Shown piece after piece: positions 18,973 to 25,377 of a stretch of 25,377 nt of DNA. The position numbers were made by a program, and so were the translations under genes. Below the pieces are notes generated by a model. That model saw nothing but the letters and a program-made list of their open reading frames with translations, searched no databases and had not been told where the DNA came from. This DNA is from REEB95 sp035632055 (GTDB lineage: Bacteria > Pseudomonadota > Alphaproteobacteria > ATCC43930 > CGMCC-115725), in NCBI GenBank assembly GCA_035632055.1, contig DASQHO010000076.1:1-25377 (forward strand), in the 5' to 3' direction. The stretch's first letter is position 1; the number at the start of each line of letters is the position of its first letter.

Positions 18973-18982
18973 TGGTATACCA
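18973..18982. promoter_or_regulatory. Perfect palindrome TGGTATACCA upstream of the DUF1127 gene
   Basis: The 10-bp sequence is its own reverse complement and lies immediately upstream of the candidate -35. TGGTATACCA-like sites are known for FadR-subfamily GntR regulators. No such regulator is encoded in this window, so the assignment is inference. Confidence 0.4.
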
Positions 18983-19142
18983 GGGACGCGACCAGCGCAT
19001 CGCGCTGCCACGGCCGGTGGCCGCGATCGGTGCCTGGATTGCACTAAGTGGCTATACGAGAAGCTGAATCTGTAGCCAGCGATCGTGATTGCGAAAACGG
19101 CGAATTTTGGGGCACCCAACCAATCGGGCCTAAGACGTTCCT

Positions 19143-19543
19143 CTACTCTTCACTGATCAGACGAGGGATTTCTTCGGGCTCGTGCACTACGGTCGGAACT
19201 CCGACCACTTCTATGACGCTTTCCGGCAAGTGCTGGATTACGGATTCGTCGGCAACGACAGCCCCACCGTCAGGCCAGAACAGCACGGCACTCGTGCACT
19301 TCAAAATTTCCAAGAGTCCCTTCCACAATTCCGGGCTGCCTGCTGGCCGTGCGATCATAAAATCAGAAATCGCACTGTCCTTCTCGATATAAAGCTCGGA
19401 GCTTCCGCCATCGGGAAAATTCAATATGGAGAATTCCGGGTCCACCTCCTTGAGGTATCCTTGAAAGCCGATTCTATGATTGTGCGCGGGAATGTAGCGC
19501 TTTCGCCGTGCTGAAAATTTTGGAGAAATAAATCGAAGCTCAT
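19143..19543 (-). pseudogene. Uncharacterised small gene (about 133 aa when restored), broken by a 1-base frameshift
   Basis: The ATG at 19543 has a good SD (AAGGA and AGGA upstream) and opens MSFDLFLQNF, continuing to about residue 30 (AFKDT). That frame soon ends. The frame that continues sensibly begins LKEVDPEFSI, then FPDGGSSELYI, and runs to a TAG at 19143. The two join if one base is added near 19454-19455 (CC to CCC on the coding strand), giving 134 codons. The restored chain resembles a group of 130-140-aa uncharacterised proteins that start MSFD and carry a PDGG motif. I recall this resemblance and could not check it. The acidic, soluble composition would fit an immunity-like protein, but nothing shows this. 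The C-terminal frame alone has a GTG at 19445 that could make about 100 aa. Confidence 0.7.
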
Positions 19544-19548
19544 GTGAT

Positions 19549-19566
19549 CCTGATCCTTATCCTTAT
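19549..19566 (-). repeat. Three tandem hexamers in the SD region of the frameshifted gene
   Basis: On the coding strand the units ATAAGG, ATAAGG and ATCAGG are directly repeated, ending six bases before the ATG at 19543. Each unit contains an SD-like AAGG or CAGG, so copy number could change SD spacing. It is short and may be chance. Confidence 0.45.
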
Positions 19567-19636
19567 TGAGGTGGCGTATAGATCTCCGAAATTGTAAAAT
19601 TTCATTCCGCGGAGAGAGTCCGCATATCCACAGATG

Positions 19637-20216
19637 CTAACGCCACTGCTTTAGCACCTCGCGCCAATTCACCGTGCATCTCGCATAGAGTTCTATCTCC
19701 GCGCCGAATTTTCCATGAGACATTTTGCGGGGAAAGGTTTGGCAATCAAAGCGGTTGGCAAATTCCTCGCTGGTACTGATCGGACTTAGGTCCGCTTTCT
19801 CCCAATAGGCTCGCGGAATAAGGGTACTTACTGTGTTGTAATTGCCACCTTTCCCCCATCGGCTGGTCGGATTTGTGTCCATAGACGTGAAGGTGACCAT
19901 CTAGTGCCGCCTGCCGAATGGCGGTTCGCGCCGCTGGGTAAGACTCATTCGATTCAGTGTCATGGAGTACCGCCGCGACATGCATAACGGCTTTCCAAAC
20001 CGGCTCGCGCCCCGACCGAGTTACGGCACGGCCAATGTAATGCAGGCCCCATCGCCAAAGAAGATAGAAGGTCGCCACCGCGAGACCGCCGTAGAAAAGG
20101 AATAGGCCGAAGACGTGGCCTATGACCGGGAAAATTGCCTGGGCACCTATCATGCGCGCTGATGCACAAAGGGTGAGCACGTCCGCCGTCTTGGGGCGCG
20201 GTGAATATTCGGCCAT
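19637..20216 (-). pseudogene. Uncharacterised membrane-anchored gene (about 192 aa when restored), broken by a 1-base frameshift
   Basis: The first frame starts at ATG 20216 and runs through one or two hydrophobic segments (about residues 25-55, around GHVFGLFLFYGGLAVATFYL) to a soluble part ending HLHVYGHKSDQP. The next frame carries the rest: STLIPRAYWEKADLSPIS to VNWREVLKQWR and the stop at 19637. They join if one base is removed from the run of five C (plus strand) at 19853-19857, giving 193 codons. The IPRxYW pattern and the late VNxxxVxxxW end resemble uncharacterised alphaproteobacterial proteins that I recall. Function is unknown. The SD at 20216 is weak, and no in-frame start lies farther upstream before a stop. 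It is the first gene of a minus-strand pair with the broken gene at 19143-19543. Confidence 0.7.
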
Positions 20217-20341
20217 CTCGATGACTTTGCCCCGGTCACCCCGAGTCGCGGAATACCGAAGAAAATAGGCCTAAGCCAGCCAAATCGGGAAAATCGCCCA
20301 AGAACAAACCATAAAGTGGCGTCTGGTCAGGGGCCAATTTG

Positions 20342-20347
20342 CTATTC
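20342..20347 (+). promoter_or_regulatory. Candidate -10 element, possible leaderless start of the aminopeptidase gene
   Basis: TATTCT lies 8 bases before the ATG at 20356, with no SD between, which would place the transcript start at the first codon. No good -35 is visible. The rest of the 139-base gap (20217-20355) shows nothing that I recognise. Confidence 0.25.
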
Positions 20348-20355
20348 TCCGCCAC

Positions 20356-22188
20356 ATGGATGCGCGCCATACCAGCGGAGAGATGCAAGCCAAGGAATCC
20401 AGCGCCGAGAAGCTTGCGCGGCTGCGCGCGGAGCTTGAACGGCAGGGCATATCCGGCCTCATCGTGCCGCGCGCCGACGAGCATCAGGGCGAATACGTGC
20501 CGCCTTCGGCCGCGCGCCTGAGTTGGCTGACAGGCTTCACCGGCTCGGCGGGCGTGGCGGTCGCGCTGCGCGACAAAGCGGCGGTGTTTGTCGATGGCCG
20601 CTACACGCTTCAGGCCAAAGTGCAGGTGGACGAAGCGCTCTACGAGCGCCGCCACCTGGTCGAGCAGCCGGCAACCGACTGGATCGCCGCCAACCTGAAG
20701 GCGGGCGAGACGCTCGGCTATGATCCGTGGCTGCTGACGCCAGGCGAGGTCGAGCGTTATCGCGCCGCTTGCACCCGCGCCGGCGGTAAGCTTGCGTCGC
20801 TCGCGGTCAATCCGGTCGATGCAATTTGGCAGGACCGGCCGGCGCCACCATTAGCACCTGCGGTGCCGCATCCGCTTGAATTCGCCGGCCGGAGCAGCGA
20901 TGACAAGCGCCGCGCGCTGGCGCAGCATCTAATCGCTGACGGGCTCGACGCCGCCGTGCTGACCGCGCCGGATTCAATCGCGTGGCTGCTCAACATCCGC
21001 GGCGGCGACGTCGAATATTCGCCTCTGCCGCTGTCGTTCGCGATCTTGCATGCCGACGCCTCGGTCGATCTGTTCATCGACCGGCGCAAATCGTCAGCCG
21101 AGTTGGCGCGCCATCTCGGACATCAGGTGCGGCACAGCGAGCCGGCTGAATTGGGTGCGGCGCTCACCGGCCTCGGCCGCCACAAAAAGCGCGTGCTCGC
21201 CGATCCCGCCACCGCCGCGTCATGGATCTTTGACCGCTTGACCGAGGCCGGCGCCACGATTCAACGCGGCGTCGATCCATGCCAGCTACCCAAGGCGTGC
21301 AAAAACGCCATCGAGCTCGAAGGCGCGCGGCGCGCGCACCGGCGCGACGGCGCGGCCCTGGCACGGTTCCTCGCTTGGTTGGCGCGCGAAGCGCCGGCCG
21401 GGAAGCTTTCGGAGATCGTGGCCTCGGACCGATTGGAGCATTTCCGCGCCACCGGCGAGTATTTCAAGGGCCTGAGCTTTCCGACAATTTCCGGTGCCGG
21501 CGCCAACGGCGCGATCGTGCATTACCGCGCGTCGCACCAGAGCGAACGCCGGCTCGAGGCCGGCACCCTCTATCTTGTCGATTCCGGCGCGCAGTATCTC
21601 GATGGCACGACCGACGTGACGCGTACCGTCGCCATCGGCACGCCGTCGGCAGAAATGCGCGACCGCTTCACCCGCGTGCTCAAGGGCCATATCGCGCTGG
21701 CATCGTGCCGCTTTCCGCAAGGCACCACTGGCTCGCAGCTCGATGCGCTGGCGCGCACGCCGCTCTGGGACGCTGGCCTCGATTACGACCACGGCACCGG
21801 CCATGGCGTCGGCTCGTATCTCGGCGTGCACGAAGGGCCGCAGCGCATCTCCAAGACGCCGAATGCGCAGCCGCTGGTGGCCGGCATGATCGTCTCGGAC
21901 GAGCCGGGCTACTACAAGACCGGCGCCTACGGCATCCGTATCGAGAATCTCGTGGCTGTCGTGCCCGTCGATGGAGCAGGCCCCAACGGCAAGGCGATGC
22001 TCGGCTTCGAGACGCTGACTCTGGCACCATACGACCGCGCGCTGATCGAGCCCAAGCTGCTCGATCCTGCGGAAAGCGCCTGGATCGACGCCTATCACGC
22101 ATGGGTCCGGGCGGAGCTGACACCGCTGATCGACAAGGAAACCGCCGCTTGGCTGGAGGCCGCGACCCGGCCGCTATCCGTCGGTTGA
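20356..22188 (+). CDS. Xaa-Pro aminopeptidase (M24B, three-domain APP1-like)
   Basis: This metallopeptidase removes N-terminal residues that precede proline. At 610 aa it is the long, three-domain form similar to eukaryotic cytosolic APP1, rather than the shorter E. coli PepP. Two creatinase-like N-terminal domains (about 15-325) precede the pita-bread catalytic domain. All five metal ligands are present: Asp409 (VDSGAQY), Asp420 (GTTDVTRT), His483 (HGTGHGVG), Glu516 (SDEPGYY) and Glu530 (RIENL). These positions run parallel to human APP1, as I recall it. There is no signal peptide, so it should be cytoplasmic. An internal ATG at 20383, preceded by GGAGAG, is an equally good start and would drop nine residues. 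Confidence 0.94.
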   Translation: MDARHTSGEMQAKESSAEKLARLRAELERQGISGLIVPRADEHQGEYVPPSAARLSWLTGFTGSAGVAVALRDKAAVFVDGRYTLQAKVQVDEALYERRHLVEQPATDWIAANLKAGETLGYDPWLLTPGEVERYRAACTRAGGKLASLAVNPVDAIWQDRPAPPLAPAVPHPLEFAGRSSDDKRRALAQHLIADGLDAAVLTAPDSIAWLLNIRGGDVEYSPLPLSFAILHADASVDLFIDRRKSSAELARHLGHQVRHSEPAELGAALTGLGRHKKRVLADPATAASWIFDRLTEAGATIQRGVDPCQLPKACKNAIELEGARRAHRRDGAALARFLAWLAREAPAGKLSEIVASDRLEHFRATGEYFKGLSFPTISGAGANGAIVHYRASHQSERRLEAGTLYLVDSGAQYLDGTTDVTRTVAIGTPSAEMRDRFTRVLKGHIALASCRFPQGTTGSQLDALARTPLWDAGLDYDHGTGHGVGSYLGVHEGPQRISKTPNAQPLVAGMIVSDEPGYYKTGAYGIRIENLVAVVPVDGAGPNGKAMLGFETLTLAPYDRALIEPKLLDPAESAWIDAYHAWVRAELTPLIDKETAAWLEAATRPLSVG

Positions 22189-22227
22189 GAGCCATGGCAG
22201 TATGAGGCCAAGCCTGCGAGGAGCGCC

Positions 22228-23148
22228 ATGATCCACCTGCACGACATTCGTTACGTTCGTATGGGCACCCGTGATCTCGATGCGGCGGTCGCTTTCGCCA
22301 CCAAGATCGTCGGGCTCGAGCTCGCTGCCAAGGACGGCAAGTGGGCCTACTTCAAGAGCGACAAGGTGGCGGTGCGCGGCGATACACGCGACCACACGCT
22401 GGCTTATTTCGAAGGCGATCCCACCGACCATATCGTCGGCCTCGAGCTCAAGCATCCGGACGATCTGGACAAGGTCGGCGCCGAGCTCGACAACGCCAAA
22501 TATCCGGCGCGGCTCGGCACCAAGGACGAATGCGAGCAGCGCCGCGTCAAGGCGTTCATCGCGACGCAGGACCCGACCGGCAACAAGATCGAGATCGTGG
22601 CGCGGCCGTTCAACAGCGGCGTGCGCTATTTCCCCGGCCGCGATGCCGGCATCACCCATTTCAGCCACATCGGCCTCAACACCACTGATCCAAAACGCGA
22701 CGAGAATTTCTGGACGACGGTGTTCAACGCGCGCGTCTCCGATTGGCTCGGCGACACGCCGCTGTTCCGCATCCATACCGCGCATCATTCGGTGGTGCTG
22801 TTCCCGACGACGCGGCCGGGCATCCAGCACATCAACCATCAGGTCGAGGACATCGACGACGTGATGCGCTCCTGGTATTTCCTCAAGGAGCGCAACATCA
22901 ACATCGTCTTCGGCCCCGGCCGGCATCCGCTGTCGGGCGCGATGATGGTCTATTTCGAGGGGCCGGATGGCATGGTGTTCGAATACTCGGTCGGCGTGAA
23001 GCACATCATGCCGGAAGACGAGGCGACCTACCGGCCACGACAGTTCCCGTTCGAGCGGTATGCCCTCGACATGTGGGGCTCGCTGCCGACCGTATCCGGC
23101 TTTGCCGAGAAAAAGCCGGAACGCGAAAAGATGCGCGTCGTGGTCTGA
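22228..23148 (+). CDS. VOC-fold type I extradiol dioxygenase-like protein
   Basis: The 306-aa protein has two glyoxalase/bleomycin-resistance (VOC) modules, as in 2,3-dihydroxybiphenyl and catechol 2,3-dioxygenases, which open catechol rings using Fe(II). The N-terminal module starts HDIRYVRMGTRDLDAAVAF. The C-terminal module starts THFSHIGLNTTDP. A likely 2-His-1-Glu iron site is His147, His201 (IQHINHQVEDIDDV) and Glu252 (GMVFEYS). The triad implies an active enzyme, but the substrate is unknown. No hydratase, dehydrogenase or aromatic hydroxylase lies beside it. The SD is strong (GAGGAG four bases before the ATG). The gene follows the aminopeptidase by 39 bases and may share its transcript. 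Its stop is 7 bases from the convergent ligA stop. Confidence 0.87.
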   Translation: MIHLHDIRYVRMGTRDLDAAVAFATKIVGLELAAKDGKWAYFKSDKVAVRGDTRDHTLAYFEGDPTDHIVGLELKHPDDLDKVGAELDNAKYPARLGTKDECEQRRVKAFIATQDPTGNKIEIVARPFNSGVRYFPGRDAGITHFSHIGLNTTDPKRDENFWTTVFNARVSDWLGDTPLFRIHTAHHSVVLFPTTRPGIQHINHQVEDIDDVMRSWYFLKERNINIVFGPGRHPLSGAMMVYFEGPDGMVFEYSVGVKHIMPEDEATYRPRQFPFERYALDMWGSLPTVSGFAEKKPEREKMRVVV

Positions 23149-23155
23149 GTGTAGG

Positions 23156-25258
23156 CTAGCCCCGCGCCACTTTTAGCCACTCGTCTTCGCTCAGGATCTT
23201 GACGCCGAACTCGCGCGCTTTGGTCGCTTTCGAGCCGGGGTCGGCGCCCATCACCACATAGTCGGTCTTGGCCGAGACGCTCGATGTCACGGTCGCGCCC
23301 AGCGCTTCGGCGCGCGCCTTGGCCTCGTTGCGCGACATTGCTTCGAGCGTGCCGGTGAAGACGATAGTCTTGCCGGCAAGCGGCGCCGCGCCGGCCGCCG
23401 GCGGCTCGTAGTCCTGGATATCGAGTTCGTCTTCGAGCTCGTCGAGCACCTTCTGGTTGTGCCGTTCGGCGAAGAAACCGACGATGTCGGCGGCGGTGTC
23501 CTCGCCGATGCCGTGCAGGTCGTTGAGCTCCTGCCACGCCGCGCCCTCGCGGCTCTTGGCTTCGGTCATCGCGTGCCGCCAGCGTTTGAAGCTGCGGTAA
23601 TGCCGCGCCAGAAGCTTGGCGGTTGCCTCGCCGGTCTGCGGAATGCCGAGCGCGTAAATGAACCGCTCCAGCGCAATAGTTTTGCGCGCCGCGATCGCGT
23701 CGATCAGCTTGCGCGCGCTGGTCTCGCCCCAGCCTTCGCGGCTTTCGATCTGCGATGCCTTGAGCCGGAAGATGTCGGCCGGTGACTTGATCAGCTTGTC
23801 GTTCCAGAACTCGGTCACGTGCTTGTCGCCGAGGCCTTCGATGTCGAAGGCATTGCGCGATACGAAATGCCGCAGCCGCTCGACTGCCTGGGCCGCGCAG
23901 ATCAATCCGCCGGTGCAGCGCCACGCGGCTTCGCCTTCCTCGCGCACGGCGAGGCTGTCGCAGACCGGGCATTTGTGCGGAAACTTGAATTTCGGCCGCT
24001 TGTCGTGCTTGGCGTCGGCGATCACCTTGACGATTTGCGGAATGACGTCGCCGGCGCGCTGCACCACGACGGCATCGCCTTCGCGCACGTCGAGGCGGGT
24101 GATCTCGTCCTCATTGTGCAGCGTGGCGTGGCTGACCACGACGCCGCCCACGGTCACCGGCTCTAAATCCGCCACCGGCGTAAGTGTGCCCTGGCGGCCG
24201 ACCTGGATGCGGATGTGCCTGAGCACCGTCTGTGCCTGCTGTGCCGGGAATTTGTGCGCGATCGCCCAGCGCGGCGCGCGGCTGACGAAACCCAGGCGTT
24301 CCTCGAGGCTGAGGTCGTTGACCTTATAGACGACCCCATCGATGTCGTAGGGCAGGGACGCGCGCTTCGTTGCCATATCGCGATGGAAGGCGAGCACCTG
24401 CTCGACGCCGTGGCACAGTTCCGAATGTGGATCGGTGGCGAAGCCCCAGGCCTTGAGATGTTTGAGCGCGTCGAAATGTGACTTGGCGAAGCGCTCGCTC
24501 GCTTCGCCCCAGGCATAGGCGAAGAATTTGAGCGGCCGCTTGGCCGTGATCGTAGGGTCGAGCTGGCGCAGCGAACCAGCGGCGGCGTTGCGCGGATTGG
24601 CGAATAGCGGCTCGCCCGCCTTCTCGCGTTCGCGGTTGAGCGCGGCGAAGCCGGGATGCTCCATATACACCTCGCCGCGCACTTCGATGATGTCGGGCCA
24701 GCCATGGCCGCCAAGGCGTTTCGGAACCGTGTGCAGCGTCTCGACGTTGCGGGTGACGTCTTCACCAGTGATGCCGTCGCCACGTGTCGCGCCCAGCGTC
24801 AGCTTTCCGTGCTCGTAGCGCAGCGAGCATGACAGGCCATCGATCTTGGGCTCAGCCATCACCGCGATGCTGGCGGGCTCGACGCGCTTTACGTCTTCCG
24901 GCGCGCGGAAGAAATTGCGCACGCCCTTGAAGAATTCGCGCACCTCGTCCTCGTTCATCGCATTGTCGAGTGACAGCATCGGATGCGGATGCCGCACCTT
25001 GGCGAAGCCGGTTGCGGGCGGCGCGCCGACGCGCCGCGACGGGCTGTCGGCGCGGACGAGATCGGGAAATTGTGCCTCGATTGCCGCGTTGCGGCGGCGC
25101 AACGCGTCGTAATCGGCGTCGGATATCTCCGGCGCGTCCTTCTGGTAATACAGGCGGTCGTGATGGGCGATGGCTTCGGCCAGGCGCTTGAGTTCAGCCT
25201 TGGCTTCGGCCTTGTTGAGCTTGTCGACCGCAGTTTCGCCCGATTGCGCGCGGCTCAC
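23156..25258 (-). CDS. ligA: NAD-dependent DNA ligase LigA
   Basis: LigA seals nicks during replication and repair, using NAD+. The 700-aa protein has the full order of parts: domain Ia (HDRLYYQKDAPEISDADYD), then the adenylation domain with AEPKIDGLS, in which Lys138 is the AMP-accepting lysine, and RGDGITGEDVT. The OB fold follows (GRQGTLTPVADLEPV), then a four-Cys zinc finger (CPVC, then CTGGLIC), a helix-hairpin-helix region (about 490-600) and a C-terminal BRCT domain (GKTIVFTGTLEAMSR). The GTG start at 25258 overlaps the recN stop in the sequence GTGA. No better start is visible, and the first 15 residues are not conserved, so a later start cannot be excluded. Confidence 0.97.
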   Translation of the reverse strand: MSRAQSGETAVDKLNKAEAKAELKRLAEAIAHHDRLYYQKDAPEISDADYDALRRRNAAIEAQFPDLVRADSPSRRVGAPPATGFAKVRHPHPMLSLDNAMNEDEVREFFKGVRNFFRAPEDVKRVEPASIAVMAEPKIDGLSCSLRYEHGKLTLGATRGDGITGEDVTRNVETLHTVPKRLGGHGWPDIIEVRGEVYMEHPGFAALNREREKAGEPLFANPRNAAAGSLRQLDPTITAKRPLKFFAYAWGEASERFAKSHFDALKHLKAWGFATDPHSELCHGVEQVLAFHRDMATKRASLPYDIDGVVYKVNDLSLEERLGFVSRAPRWAIAHKFPAQQAQTVLRHIRIQVGRQGTLTPVADLEPVTVGGVVVSHATLHNEDEITRLDVREGDAVVVQRAGDVIPQIVKVIADAKHDKRPKFKFPHKCPVCDSLAVREEGEAAWRCTGGLICAAQAVERLRHFVSRNAFDIEGLGDKHVTEFWNDKLIKSPADIFRLKASQIESREGWGETSARKLIDAIAARKTIALERFIYALGIPQTGEATAKLLARHYRSFKRWRHAMTEAKSREGAAWQELNDLHGIGEDTAADIVGFFAERHNQKVLDELEDELDIQDYEPPAAGAAPLAGKTIVFTGTLEAMSRNEAKARAEALGATVTSSVSAKTDYVVMGADPGSKATKAREFGVKILSEDEWLKVARG

Positions 25259-25377
25259 GCCCGCGCTCCGGCCATCAGCGACGCGGCGGCAGCGCGGGCT
25301 TCGGCGGTAATCGATGCGCCTGACAGCATGCGGGCGATTTCCTCGCGCCGCGCGTCGGCCGATAATTCCTCGACCCG
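25255..25377 (-). CDS. recN: DNA repair protein RecN, C-terminal end (cut by window edge)
   Basis: The last 40 codons read VEELSADARREEIARMLSGA, then SITAEARAAAASLMAGARA and TGA (25255-25257). The E-E-I-A-R-M-L-S-G sequence is the usual RecN tail, and recN directly before ligA is the common alphaproteobacterial order. RecN is an SMC-like ATPase used in double-strand break repair. The stop overlaps the ligA GTG by 4 bases, so the genes are coupled. Everything upstream, including the ATPase and coiled-coil parts, is outside the window. Confidence 0.88.
   Translation of the reverse strand, partial: RVEELSADARREEIARMLSGASITAEARAAAASLMAGARA

Noticed and set aside
18907..19119. Minus-strand 70-codon frame upstream of the DUF1127 gene
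   Set aside because: It covers the likely promoter and the TGGTATACCA site, lacks a good SD and resembles no protein that I know.
19048..19392. Plus-strand 114-codon frame opposite the broken 133-aa gene
   Set aside because: It is the antisense shadow of a frame with convincing protein character (PDGG, hydrophobic core pattern). It has no SD and is Ser/Thr-rich by antisense composition.
19143..20216. Programmed ribosomal frameshifting in the two broken genes
   Set aside because: No heptameric slippery sequence of the usual X XXY YYZ form or following stem-loop was apparent, and the two genes would need shifts in opposite directions. Indel error or decay is simpler.

Overview
The window is GC-rich chromosomal DNA from an alphaproteobacterium. 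I infer this from the protein style and from familiar neighbourhoods: rpoD followed by a tRNA, metF-metH, uvrD-prmA, and recN-ligA. The order (Rhizobiales- or Rhodospirillales-like) cannot be settled by eye. Almost all of it is core housekeeping sequence. I see no insertion sequence, CRISPR array, prophage or rRNA.

Layout. 1-3839 (+): primary sigma factor rpoD, a CAU-anticodon tRNA (probably tRNA-Ile2) and the ribosome-associated ABC-F ATPase ettA. 3843-4508 (-): an orphan MlaC-type periplasmic lipid-binding protein. 4705-9181 (+): metF and metH, a two-gene unit for the last two steps of methionine and methyl-THF recycling, behind a leader rich in inverted repeats. 9190-10449 (-): an ArsB/SLC13-type transporter. 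10626-12089 (-): a methyltransferase fused to a family 2 glycosyltransferase. 12204-13625 (+): a DHA2-type MFS exporter. 13679-17674 (+): a UvrD/PcrA-like helicase, prmA and uppP, tightly packed (helicase and prmA overlap by 4 bases). 17671-18594 (-): a cation diffusion facilitator. 18676-18894 (-): a small DUF1127 protein.

18.9-20.3 kb is visibly less GC-rich and looks accessory. It holds two uncharacterised minus-strand genes, and each is broken by one single-base indel in a short homopolymer. I could rebuild continuous reading frames for both: about 133 aa at 19143-19543 and about 192 aa at 19637-20216. This is the most notable observation here. It could be real gene decay, sequencing error, or (least likely) programmed frameshifting.

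20356-25377 returns to core sequence: an Xaa-Pro aminopeptidase with all five metal ligands, a VOC/type I extradiol dioxygenase-like protein, and convergently NAD-dependent DNA ligase ligA with the 3' end of recN, which runs off the window edge.

I found no convincing new multi-gene system. The better leads are the frameshifted pair, a perfect TGGTATACCA palindrome upstream of the DUF1127 gene, the dyads in front of metF, and the methyltransferase-glycosyltransferase fusion.
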